From Paenirhodobacter populi (lineage in GTDB: Bacteria > Pseudomonadota > Alphaproteobacteria > Rhodobacterales > Rhodobacteraceae), in contig NZ_SAUZ01000019.1 of the NCBI RefSeq assembly GCF_004022215.1, forward strand, positions 1-64,000: a stretch of DNA of 64,000 nt, given 5' to 3'. The notes under the pieces were generated by a model. That model was not told where the DNA came from, ran no database searches, and saw only the letters and a program-made list of their open reading frames with translations. Shown here in pieces: positions 9,726-17,205 of the stretch. The position numbers and the translations under genes were made by a program. The first letter of the stretch is position 1. Each line of letters starts with the position of its first letter.

Positions 9726-9736
9726 GCCGCGATCTC

Positions 9737-10130
9737 CTAACGCGCGCCCCCATGTGTCCGAAAGCCGGTATCCCCCGGGCCAGGGATCGGCGGGGTCGAG
9801 CATGTGCTGATGCGTCCCGGTGATCCAGCCGCGGCCCGAAATCTCGGGCAGGATCGCGGGAAGGCCGCCCATCTGCGTCTCACCCAGAATGCGGCCGGTG
9901 AAGGTCGAGTCGATCAGCGAAACGGCCGTCAGCCTGTCGCCCTCGCGCATCAGCCCGCGCCGGTGCAGCACCGCCATCCGCGCCGAAAGCGCCGTGCCGT
10001 CGCGGGCGATCCAGCGCGACTGTTCCCAGATCGTCGCGCCGGGGGGCGGGGCGACGCCGCCGACGATCACATCGCCGACCTCGCCTTCGGCATGGGCGGA
10101 AATCACATGGATGGTCTTGCTGGAACGCAT
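9737..10130 (-). pseudogene. trans-3-hydroxy-L-proline dehydratase, internally deleted remnant
   Basis: Proline-racemase superfamily. The first 46 residues match the N-terminus of the family (MRSSKTIHVISAHAEGEVGD, then GGVAPPPGATIWEQS). After IARDGT the frame jumps straight to the C-terminal region SARMAVLHRRG, FTGRILGETQMGG and GYRLSDTW. Roughly 200 residues of the normal 330-340, including the SxxxCG active-site region, are missing, in frame, with the junction near 9990-9998. At the 3' end the normal stop also seems lost: removing one G from a G5 run would give a TAG at 9739-9737, whereas the present frame reads into the repeat. The protein cannot be catalytic. It sits 7 bp after the aconitase-X dehydratase gene, as last gene of the hydroxyproline operon. 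Confidence 0.8.
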
Positions 10131-10137
10131 GGGAACC

Positions 10138-11823
10138 TCAGGTCAGCCAGTCGGGGAGGGAAGGGGCAAGGCCGGTGCACGCCGCCGCGACGCAGGCGCG
10201 CAGGCTGCCGAAGCGGACGGCGCGGCCACTCAGCCCCGGGGCGTAATGGGCATATTTGCCGGAATTGGTCATCAGCACCCGCGCGGAGGGCGGAAACACG
10301 GGTTCCGAGATCGAGCACCAGCACAGGTCCGGCACGGTGCGGATGCCGAAGGTCGCGAAACGGTCCAGCAGCCCCTCGGCCCGCGCGGCCCGGAGCACGT
10401 CGCGACTAAGCGTGACGATCACCGCGACCCGATCCGCGCGGCGCCCGGTCAGCAGCCCGGCCAGCGCCCGGCATTCGGTCAGGGAAAAATGCGGGCTGCC
10501 GAAGGCCACGAGGTCGATGGTCTCGGGCGCCCGGTTGAAGTCCTGCCAGACCTGCGCGAAATCGGCGCGGGTCAGGTCCACCCGAGACGCGCCCGGAAGC
10601 GGGGGCAGATGCGCCTCGGGCGTGTGGCCGGCGACATGCAGCATCGGCGCGGCGGAGGTGGTGCCGAAGGCCGCGCAAAGCGCCTTGAGGTCATCGCGGC
10701 TGGCGGGCAGGGCCTCAAGCCCCGTGATCAGCGGCACCACATCGGGCGCGTGCAGCCCGGCCAGATAGCCGAGTATCGGCCAGAAGGCATCATCCGCGCC
10801 CTTGGGCGGGGTGACATGCAGCACCTTGCCCGCCCGGCGCTGATCCGCCAGATAGACCCCGGACCGCGGCGCCCGCCCCGTCATGGCGATGCACAGGTCC
10901 AGAAAATCCGGGTGCTTGACCGTCCGCGCGCCCAGCACCGAATTGGCGAAGATCACCGCATTCGATTCCGCCCAGCCGACCGCCTCGTCCGCGCCGGGGG
11001 CGGTGTCCAGCAGGTAGGGTGCGCAGGTGAAGCTGGGGGCGGCGCCCATCTCGACATAGGCATCGGCGAGCCGGGCGGCGGCCGCGCCGAACGCCGCCGC
11101 GACGCCCTGCGCCCGCCAATGCGCGTGATCGACGGAAATCGCGTTCATCGTCGTCGGCACCCGGACCCGCGCGCCCTTGGCCAGCATCATCTCGGCGAAA
11201 CTCAGGTTCGCGGGGCTGGCGTAGATGCAGCCGTCGATATGCGCCTGCGTCACGTCGATCAGTTCGGGCGCGCCCTGCTGCGCCGCCATGGCGATCAGGA
11301 TTTCCATGGCAAGGCGCGCGGCCTCGCCCCCCGCGCCGTCGCGCAGCGCCCGGTCGTGGTCGGACAGCGCCAGATCGGACCGGGGCAGCGGCGACAGCGG
11401 GATGGACAGCGCCCCGATCCGCAGCCCGTCCTCCGTGACCTCCAGCCGGTCCGCACGCATCGCGGCGGCAAAGGCCGCCTCGTTCAGCCGGACCACCGCG
11501 ATCCCGCGCCCGAACAGCAGCCCCGAGACGAGCGCGCCAAGCGTCAGCACATCCTCGCCCTCGCGGAAGATCAGCGCAGCGGGCGCGCGCCCGTTCAGCG
11601 CCAGATCCAGCAGCACGCCCGAGCCGGAACAGGAGCCGCGGCTGGTCGGCATGACCAGCACCCGGCCGCGAATATCCTCGCCCGCCCAGGGGTGATGCGC
11701 GTCGATCACGCGCGCCGTGGCGGGATCGACGCCGCCCCAGAAGCTCAGCCCCTGATCCGCCGCCAGAACGCGCCCCTCGGCGGGGCCCGTGACGATGAAG
11801 CGGCCGGCGGGCGCGAGCGTCAT
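10138..11823 (-). CDS. lhpI: Aconitase X-type cis-3-hydroxy-L-proline dehydratase (fused small and large parts)
   Basis: 561 residues. The N-terminal about 130 residues are the swivel (small) domain with [14 protein letters not shown] near residues 60-73. The rest is the catalytic aconitase-X part with [44 protein letters not shown] and [19 protein letters not shown]-type motifs. Aconitase X proteins with this fused architecture are known to dehydrate cis-3-hydroxy-L-proline to pyrroline-2-carboxylate through an iron-sulfur centre. The start overlaps the epimerase gene by 4 bp (ATGA). Its neighbours, all of hydroxyproline breakdown, support this assignment over a mevalonate-type role. Confidence 0.85.
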   Translation of the reverse strand: MTLAPAGRFIVTGPAEGRVLAADQGLSFWGGVDPATARVIDAHHPWAGEDIRGRVLVMPTSRGSCSGSGVLLDLALNGRAPAALIFREGEDVLTLGALVSGLLFGRGIAVVRLNEAAFAAAMRADRLEVTEDGLRIGALSIPLSPLPRSDLALSDHDRALRDGAGGEAARLAMEILIAMAAQQGAPELIDVTQAHIDGCIYASPANLSFAEMMLAKGARVRVPTTMNAISVDHAHWRAQGVAAAFGAAAARLADAYVEMGAAPSFTCAPYLLDTAPGADEAVGWAESNAVIFANSVLGARTVKHPDFLDLCIAMTGRAPRSGVYLADQRRAGKVLHVTPPKGADDAFWPILGYLAGLHAPDVVPLITGLEALPASRDDLKALCAAFGTTSAAPMLHVAGHTPEAHLPPLPGASRVDLTRADFAQVWQDFNRAPETIDLVAFGSPHFSLTECRALAGLLTGRRADRVAVIVTLSRDVLRAARAEGLLDRFATFGIRTVPDLCWCSISEPVFPPSARVLMTNSGKYAHYAPGLSGRAVRFGSLRACVAAACTGLAPSLPDWLT

Positions 11824-12821
11824 TTCACCACGAAGCCATGCGCGAAGGGGTCGCGGTCGTCGATCATGATGGTGTTGATCCCGGTCTGCCGCGCCCAGCC
11901 GGCGACCGAGGGGATGATCGCCGCGCGGTCGCCCACGGTGGTTTCGGCCTCGACCCGTCCCTTGAAGATCGAGCCGATGATCGATTCATGCCAGAATTCA
12001 TCGCCGACCTTCAGCCTGCCCTTGGCCGCAAGCTGCGCGATCCGGGCCGAGGTGCCGGTGCCGCAGGGGCTGCGGTCGATCGCCTTGTCGCCATACAGAA
12101 CGGCGTTGCGGGCATGCGCGCCGGGCTGCGTCGGCCTGCCGGTCCACTGGATATGATGGACGCCGTTGATTTCCGGATAGAGCGGATGAACGAATTCGTA
12201 TTTCGCCGCGATCGCGTCGCGCAGGCGGTTGCCGTATTCGATCAGCTCGGACGCCGTGTAATCCGCCATGTCGCGGTAGTTCGGCTGTTCCTCGACGATG
12301 GCGTAGAAATTGCCGCCATAGGCCACGTCAAAGACGATCTCGCCCAGCCCCTCGACCACGCAGCTCAGCCCCTCGGCCATCAGGAAGGAGGGGACATTGG
12401 TCAGCCGCACCTCCTCGACGAAGCGGCCGTCCTGAACGTAGTCGATGTCGACCTTGCCGGCCGGCACCTCGATCGACAGGCGGCCGGGTTCGCGCGGGGT
12501 GATGAGGCCGTTCTCGATCCCCATGGTGATGGTGCCGATGGTGCCGTGGCCGCACATCGGCAGGCAGCCCGAGGTTTCGATGAACAGCACGGCCACCTCG
12601 CAATCCGGCCGGGTGGGCGGATAGAGGATGGTGCCCGACATCATGTCATGGCCGCGCGGCTCGAACATCAGGCCGGTGCGGATCCAGTCGAAGTCGCGCA
12701 GGAAATGGGCGCGCTTCTCGATCATGTTGGCGCCTTCGAGGCGCGGACCGCCGCCTGAAACCAGCCGGACGGGATTGCCACAGGTGTGGCCGTCGATGCA
12801 GCTGAAAGTATGCACAGCCAT
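11820..12821 (-). CDS. lhpA: 4-hydroxyproline 2-epimerase
   Basis: 333 residues, proline racemase family. Both catalytic cysteines are present: Cys90 in [13 protein letters not shown] and the second near residue 253 in [12 protein letters not shown]. These two cysteines distinguish true epimerases/racemases from the dehydratase branch, where one is replaced. The enzyme would convert trans-4-hydroxy-L-proline to cis-4-hydroxy-D-proline, the substrate of the FAD enzyme encoded 30 bp upstream. Starts at the ATG at 12821. Confidence 0.92.
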   Translation of the reverse strand: MAVHTFSCIDGHTCGNPVRLVSGGGPRLEGANMIEKRAHFLRDFDWIRTGLMFEPRGHDMMSGTILYPPTRPDCEVAVLFIETSGCLPMCGHGTIGTITMGIENGLITPREPGRLSIEVPAGKVDIDYVQDGRFVEEVRLTNVPSFLMAEGLSCVVEGLGEIVFDVAYGGNFYAIVEEQPNYRDMADYTASELIEYGNRLRDAIAAKYEFVHPLYPEINGVHHIQWTGRPTQPGAHARNAVLYGDKAIDRSPCGTGTSARIAQLAAKGRLKVGDEFWHESIIGSIFKGRVEAETTVGDRAAIIPSVAGWARQTGINTIMIDDRDPFAHGFVVK

Positions 12822-12851
12822 TGTCGGAACCTCCGCGGGCGCAGGCCCGCA

Positions 12852-14084
12852 TCAAAAGCGTTGGGGAGAGAAGGGGGTGATGTCAATCGGGGGGCGCACC
12901 CCCGCAAGCAGGTCGGCCACGATCCGCGCCGTGCCCACTGATTGCGTCAGGCCCAGATGGCCGTGGCCGAAGGCATGGATCACGTTGCGGCTGACGCGGG
13001 AGGGGCCAAGCGCCGGAAGGCTGTCGGGCAGCGAGGGGCGGAACCCCATCCATTGCACACCGCCCGTGGTCCTCAGCCCCGGCAGGAAGGCGGCGGCCTT
13101 GCGCAGCATCGCCTCAGACCGTCTGAAGTTCGGCGGCAGGTTCAGCCCGCCAAGCTCGACCGCGCCGCCGACGCGCAGCCCCGTGGACAGGCTGCTGACG
13201 ACGAAGCCATGACCGCCGAAGGTGACCTGACAGCGCAGGTCGAAGGCGTCAGGGGGCAGGGTGGTATTGTAGCCGCGCTCGGTCTCCAGGGGGATCTTCT
13301 CGCCGATGGTGCGGGCGATCCGGTGGGAAAAGGCGCCCGCCGCGATCACCACTTTGTCGGCGCGGAAGGGGCGGTCGGCCAGCACCTCGACCCCGCTGTC
13401 CGAGGGGCGCAGGGCGATGACCTCGCCCCGTTCGATCACCCCGCCGCGGGCGCGGAAATGATCGGCGAGCGCGAGGGTATAGAGCTTCGGATCGGCGATG
13501 GAATACCAGCCGGGGGTGAAGGTGCCATGGGTGAAGCGGGGCGCGAGGCCGGGCTGCACCTCGGGCATCTCCGCCGCCGTGAGATGGCGGAACGCGATCC
13601 CGTGGCGGGCGCGCGCCTCCCACCCCGGCAGGGATTTGCGGAACTGCGCCTCGCCCTCATAGACCTCAAGATTGCCGTTCTTGCGCAGCATCGGCAGGGT
13701 GCCGGTGGCGGTCAGGAAACCCTCAAGCACGGCCTTCGACAGATCCATTATCGCCGTCTGCGCGGCGACCGAGGCCGCGACGCGATCCGGCGCGCAGGCG
13801 CGGGTGAAACGCAGGAGCCACGGCAGGATGCGCAGCGCATAGGCAGGCGGCAGCGACAAGGGCCCCAAAGGGTCCATCAGCCATCGCGGCGCCTTGAGGA
13901 AGATCCGCGGCGAGGCCAGCGGAAAGATGTCGGTGAAGGCGAAGGCCCCGGCATTCCCGGCCGAGGCCCCGGCGGCGGGGCCTTCGCGGTCGATCACGGT
14001 GACCCGCATCCCGCGCGCCTGCGCCGCGATCGCCGCCGACAGCCCGACGACCCCTGCGCCAACAACGATGACAGAGTTTTGCAT
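12852..14084 (-). CDS. lhpB: FAD-dependent D-hydroxyproline dehydrogenase (DadA/DAO family)
   Basis: 410 residues. The N-terminus is a Rossmann dinucleotide fold (VIVVGAGVVGLSAAIAAQARG). A DadA-like GNAGAFAFTDIFPLASP follows, and near the C-terminus are WMGFRPSLPDSLPALGPS and HAFGHGHLGLTQS, which close the FAD site. It would oxidise cis-4-hydroxy-D-proline to 1-pyrroline-4-hydroxy-2-carboxylate, passing electrons to the respiratory chain. The start overlaps the stop of the broken ATPase gene by 1 bp (TGATG). The family alone does not fix the substrate; the epimerase next door does. Confidence 0.85.
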   Translation of the reverse strand: MQNSVIVVGAGVVGLSAAIAAQARGMRVTVIDREGPAAGASAGNAGAFAFTDIFPLASPRIFLKAPRWLMDPLGPLSLPPAYALRILPWLLRFTRACAPDRVAASVAAQTAIMDLSKAVLEGFLTATGTLPMLRKNGNLEVYEGEAQFRKSLPGWEARARHGIAFRHLTAAEMPEVQPGLAPRFTHGTFTPGWYSIADPKLYTLALADHFRARGGVIERGEVIALRPSDSGVEVLADRPFRADKVVIAAGAFSHRIARTIGEKIPLETERGYNTTLPPDAFDLRCQVTFGGHGFVVSSLSTGLRVGGAVELGGLNLPPNFRRSEAMLRKAAAFLPGLRTTGGVQWMGFRPSLPDSLPALGPSRVSRNVIHAFGHGHLGLTQSVGTARIVADLLAGVRPPIDITPFSPQRF

Positions 14085-14524
14085 CAACGCACGCTCGCCA
14101 GGAATTTCCGCGTTTCGGGGTGTTGTGGGGCCGAAAAGATCGGCCCGGGCGTGCCGATTTCGGCCATCACCCCCTTGTCGAAGAAGGCGACCCGGTCCGA
14201 CCCGTCACGGGCGAAGGCCATTTCATGGGTCACGCGGATCATCGTCATGCCTTCCTCGGCCAGCATCTTGAGGGTGTCCAGCACCTCGCCCACCAGTTGC
14301 GGATCGAGGGCCGAAGCCACCTCGTCGAACAGCATGTATTCGGGCGACATGGCAAGGGCGCGGGCGATGGCCATGCGCTGCTGCTGCCCGCCCGACAGGC
14401 GCGAAGGACAGGCCGACAGCTTGTCGCCCAGCCCGACATGCTTCAGGTTCTGCACGGTCAGGTCGATGCCTTTCAGCGCTTCGAGCTGGCCGAAGGATTT
14501 GCGGACATTCTCGATCTCAATCAT
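14084..14524 (-). pseudogene. Polar amino-acid ABC transporter ATPase, internally deleted (no Walker A)
   Basis: 146 residues where the family has about 240. MIEIENVRKSFGQLEALKGID begins normally, but after LTVQ (near 14450) it jumps to LKHVGLGDKLSACPSRLSGGQQQR. The Walker A, Q-loop and about 90 residues between are absent in frame. The signature, Walker B (YMLFDEVASALDPQ) and H-loop (VTHEMAFARD) remain, and T-to-V in the usual TSALD suggests relaxed constraint. It cannot bind ATP normally. It overlaps the end of the permease remnant by 8 bp. Confidence 0.85.
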
Positions 14525-14774
14525 TGGACCACCGTTTTTCGAGATACCCACCGAAACGGGCGATGGGGAAGGAGATGATGAAGTGGAAGGCGCCGCAGAT
14601 CATCGGCAGGAAGAGCGGCTGCTGCAGGCGGGTGATGAGGATCTGGGTGGATTTCAGCAGTTCCGTCACCTGCACGACGTAGACCGGCGCGGAATCCTTC
14701 ATCACGCCAATCGCGAGCCCGATCCATGACGGCAGGGCGACCCGCGTGGCCAGCGGCAGGACGATATAGGTCAT
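14517..14774 (-). pseudogene. Polar amino-acid ABC transporter permease, C-terminal remnant
   Basis: Only the last 85 or so residues of a HisM/GlnP-type permease survive (RVALPSWIGLAI, VYVVQVTELLKSTQILI, SFPIARFGGYLEKRW). The N-terminal two thirds are gone, and what precedes the homology is AT-rich leader-like DNA rather than coding sequence. The missing stretch would also have held the binding-protein gene, since none is present nearby. One deletion joining the operon's control region to the permease tail explains this arrangement. Confidence 0.8.
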
Positions 14775-14859
14775 GTCCTGGCAATTTCTCCGCTGTTGGA
14801 TTTTGGTTCCTTGGTCAACTATGTGGCTGCTGCATCTGTCGCGCAATATAAAACACAAT

Positions 14860-14869
14860 AAGTATACAA
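14860..14869. promoter_or_regulatory. Candidate GntR operator upstream of the hydroxyproline operon
   Basis: AAGTATACAA here reads TTGTATACTT on the minus strand, inside an AT-rich island (about 14845-14870) unlike its surroundings. It resembles TTGTCGACAA at 16145-16154 and TTGCATACAT at 16978-16987, each upstream of a gene of this locus, giving a shared pattern TTGYNNACWW. Confidence 0.5.
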
Positions 14870-14885
14870 AATGTCCGGCGCGGCA

Positions 14886-14950
14886 GAAGGGGGCGCTGCC
14901 CCCGTCGCCGTACCGGCGACTCCCCCGGGATATTTATGGAAAAACGACGG
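14886..14950 (+). repeat. Dispersed intergenic repeat, copy 3
   Basis: GGGGGCGCTGCCCCC hairpin, variable hairpin GTCGCCG-TAC-CGGCGAC, then CTCCCCCGGGATATTTATGGAAAAACG. Forms an inverted pair with the copy at 14967-15031, tails facing each other. Confidence 0.85.
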
Positions 14951-14966
14951 CAGATCCGTTTTGCTC

Positions 14967-15031
14967 CATCGTCTTTCCTCAAATATCCCGGGGGTGAATT
15001 TGCCGACAGGCAAAGAGGGGGCGGCGCCCAC
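14967..15031 (-). repeat. Dispersed intergenic repeat, copy 4
   Basis: TCTTTCCTCAAATATCCCGGGGGTGA, written in two parts, precedes variable hairpin TTTGCC-GACA-GGCAAA and a GC hairpin. In minus-strand direction it lies just after the deaminase gene, in terminator position. Confidence 0.8.
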
Positions 15032-15093
15032 TTTCCGCCCTGCCAGAGGCACGACGCGAAAGGTTCCGGCCGTCGGCGCCGTCCCGCGCCGGA

Positions 15094-16056
15094 TCAGGCG
15101 GCGTATGTCTGCACCGCACCGGGCAGTTTGCTCCAGTCGGCATACCATGTCTCGAACAGCGCCAGTTGACGGGTCACGTAGCCCTTCTGGCTTTCGGTCA
15201 GCGCGTCGGTTTCGTTGAAGTGCAGCGCATATTCCGCCTCCCCCTTCAGCACGAGCATGTATTTGAAGAACAGCACCAGATCCGGGCCTTCGTCGAACGA
15301 GGAAAGCACCGCCAGCGCGGATTCGAGTTCCAGCGCGCGGGCGCGGGCCTCGGCGTCGCCCCTGGCGGCGGCTTCGCACAGGCGGACCAGATGCAGCACC
15401 TCTTTCGGCAGCACGTTGCCGATGCCGGTGATCGCGCCCGCCGCGCCGCAGTTGACGAAGCCGTGGAAGACGGCGGTATCGACGCCGATCATCAGCGTCA
15501 CGTCATCATCGCGCGAGGTGATGTTTTCCGCCGCATAACGCATGTCGGCCGGGCCGCCGAATTCCTTGAAGCCGATCAGGTTCGGATGTTCGGCGCGCAG
15601 CGCAAAGAACAGGTCGGCGCGGGTGGCGAAGCCGTAATAGGGGCTGTTGTAGATCACCGCCGGCAGGTCGGGCGCCGCCGACAGGATGGCCTTGAAATGG
15701 TCCTTCTGCGCCGGGATGACCGAACCGCGCGACAACACCCGCGGGATCACCATCAGCCCCTTGGCCCCCACCTTCCGGGCATGCGCGGCATGGGCCACGG
15801 CGGTCCGGGTGTTGACGGCGCCGGTGCCGACGATCACCGGGATCCCGGCCCTGGCCAGACGTTCGACGCCTTCCATCCGCTCGGCATCGGTCAAAAGCGG
15901 CCAGTCCCCCATCGAGCCGCAATAGACCACGGCGGACATGCCCGCAGCGATCATCTGTTCGGCCTTGCGCACCAGCGCATCGTAATCCGGGGTGCGGTCC
16001 GCCCGGCAGGGCGTCATCAGGGCAGGAATGGTCCCGGTGAAGATCGTCGAATCCAT
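15094..16056 (-). CDS. lhpC: 1-pyrroline-4-hydroxy-2-carboxylate deaminase (DHDPS/NAL superfamily)
   Basis: 320 residues, a DapA-like TIM barrel. The Schiff-base lysine is Lys164 in LIGFKEFGG and the catalytic tyrosine Tyr136 in VIYNSPYYG. The family GGTGE loop is changed to GSMGDWPLL, so it is not dihydrodipicolinate synthase. With the epimerase and FAD dehydrogenase it completes the conversion of hydroxyproline to 2-oxoglutarate semialdehyde. The start at 16056 has a good AGGAG 9 bp upstream; the longer frame to 16125 lacks one. It is transcribed separately from the main operon, with its own operator-like site at 16145-16154. Confidence 0.85.
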   Translation of the reverse strand: MDSTIFTGTIPALMTPCRADRTPDYDALVRKAEQMIAAGMSAVVYCGSMGDWPLLTDAERMEGVERLARAGIPVIVGTGAVNTRTAVAHAAHARKVGAKGLMVIPRVLSRGSVIPAQKDHFKAILSAAPDLPAVIYNSPYYGFATRADLFFALRAEHPNLIGFKEFGGPADMRYAAENITSRDDDVTLMIGVDTAVFHGFVNCGAAGAITGIGNVLPKEVLHLVRLCEAAARGDAEARARALELESALAVLSSFDEGPDLVLFFKYMLVLKGEAEYALHFNETDALTESQKGYVTRQLALFETWYADWSKLPGAVQTYAA

Positions 16057-16144
16057 CTGAAACTCCTCGTGTCGGGCAGGCAGCCGGAATCGGGCGGCTC
16101 CGCGCTGCGGTTGGCATGCGTCCATAATATCTTTTGTATTTTAC

Positions 16145-16154
16145 TTGTCGACAA
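16145..16154. promoter_or_regulatory. Perfect palindrome TTGTCGACAA, candidate GntR operator of the deaminase gene
   Basis: A 10-bp perfect inverted repeat about 90 bp before the deaminase start, next to AT-rich sequence (TAATATCTTTTGTATTTTAC) likely to contain its promoter. It matches the pattern upstream of the permease remnant and the regulator gene. Confidence 0.5.
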
Positions 16155-16239
16155 AATTTCCGCGCAATCGACATCATTTTCCGGGCCGCGCCTGCAGCAT
16201 GAAACACGGGACGCGGGCGTTCGCCGGAAGAAACGGGGA

Positions 16240-16953
16240 TCAGAGGGCGATCGGGTGGCGCCTGTCACGCGAGATCATCTTCTGGATCTGCGCCACGATC
16301 TGATCGGCGTGCTGCTGACCCAGTCGGTCGCACAGGTCAATGTCGCGCGCCTCGATCGCGGCGATCATCTGGTTGTGCTCCTCGACATATTCATGCGGCA
16401 GGCGATCGTCGTAGGATTGGTAATAGATGCGCAGAAGGCGGCGTCCCTCGTCTAGCAGGCGGCAGAACAGGCTGGTGTAATAGGGGTTGCGGCCCGCCTC
16501 GGCGATGGCGGCATGCAGGTCGCGGTTCGTCGCGATCATCGCCAGCGCGTCCTGCGCCGCGACGGCCTTGGAGAACGCCGCCTGATGCGCCTTGATGGCG
16601 ATCAGATCGGCGGCAACATGGTTTTCGGCGGCCAGCCGCGTGGTAACGCGATACATCAGGGTCAGCGCATCGAAGAAGGTGTGCAGGTTCAGGAAATCGA
16701 TGTTCGACACGATGGTCGAGCGGTTCGGCAGGGTGGAAACGAGCCCCTCGCTCGCCAGTCGCACCAACGCCTCGCGGATCGGGGTGCGCGACATCTTCAG
16801 CCGTTCCGACAGCTGGATCTCGTCGATCGGGCTGCCGGGCGGCAGGGTCAGGTCCAGGATCTCGTCGCGCAGCACGTCATAGACATATTTGACGCCCGAA
16901 CCGCGCTTGCGTTCGACTGCCACCGTTTCGAGTTTCTTCGCGTTTCCGGTCAT
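16240..16953 (-). CDS. GntR-family regulator (FadR/FCD type) of the hydroxyproline locus
   Basis: 237 residues. A winged helix-turn-helix fills residues 20-80 (YVYDVLRDEILDLTLPPGSP, then LSERLKMSRTPIREALVRLASEGL). It is followed by an all-helical FCD effector domain with the metal/ligand pattern of NRDLHAAIAEAGRNPYY and EEHNQMIAAIEARD. I chose ATG 16953, preceded by AAGGGTGGGG; ATG 16968 is possible. A site resembling the other operators (16978-16987) lies 25 bp upstream, suggesting autoregulation. The effector is presumably hydroxyproline or a pathway intermediate. Confidence 0.85.
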   Translation of the reverse strand: MTGNAKKLETVAVERKRGSGVKYVYDVLRDEILDLTLPPGSPIDEIQLSERLKMSRTPIREALVRLASEGLVSTLPNRSTIVSNIDFLNLHTFFDALTLMYRVTTRLAAENHVAADLIAIKAHQAAFSKAVAAQDALAMIATNRDLHAAIAEAGRNPYYTSLFCRLLDEGRRLLRIYYQSYDDRLPHEYVEEHNQMIAAIEARDIDLCDRLGQQHADQIVAQIQKMISRDRRHPIAL

Positions 16954-16977
16954 GACCCCACCCTTCATGTCCACCAG

Positions 16978-16987
16978 TTGCATACAT
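16978..16987. promoter_or_regulatory. Candidate operator TTGCATACAT upstream of the GntR gene
   Basis: Imperfect match to the TTGTATACTT and TTGTCGACAA sites of the same locus, 25 bp before the regulator start codon. Confidence 0.4.
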
Positions 16988-17040
16988 GAATTGTGCTGAC
17001 AAGAAGGGCGAGAGATCGGTCGCGCCGTCCGGTACCATGG

Positions 17041-17063
17041 AAAAAGCGGGCCGAAGCCCGCTT
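17041..17063 (-). terminator. Intrinsic terminator after infB
   Basis: GCGGGC-CGAA-GCCCGC hairpin; on the minus strand it is followed by TTTTT. It lies 140 bp after the infB stop and would end the rimP-nusA-ylxR-infB transcript before the GntR gene. Confidence 0.7.
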
Positions 17064-17100
17064 TCCGCATCCGCTGTACCTTGAAGAGAGCCGCATCCCC

Positions 17101-17165
17101 TTCATTCTTCCATAAATATCCCGGGGGTGAATGCCCGAAGGGCAGAGGGGGCGGCGCCCCCTGCG
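17101..17165 (-). repeat. Dispersed intergenic repeat, copy 5
   Basis: CATAAATATCCCGGGGGTGA, variable hairpin TGCCC-GAA-GGGCA, then AGGGGGCGGCGCCCCCT. Read on the minus strand it follows infB with the GC hairpin first. Confidence 0.85.
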
Positions 17166-17205
17166 ACCCATCGGCATCCGCCCGATCCCGGTTTGAAGCA
17201 CGCCT

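Noticed and set aside
8181-9736. Continuation of the broken dehydratase frame on the minus strand for 500 codons through the reductase gene
   Set aside because: Composition is typical antisense of a GC-rich gene (R, G, A, H-rich), and the BisC-like protein on the plus strand has full family motifs.
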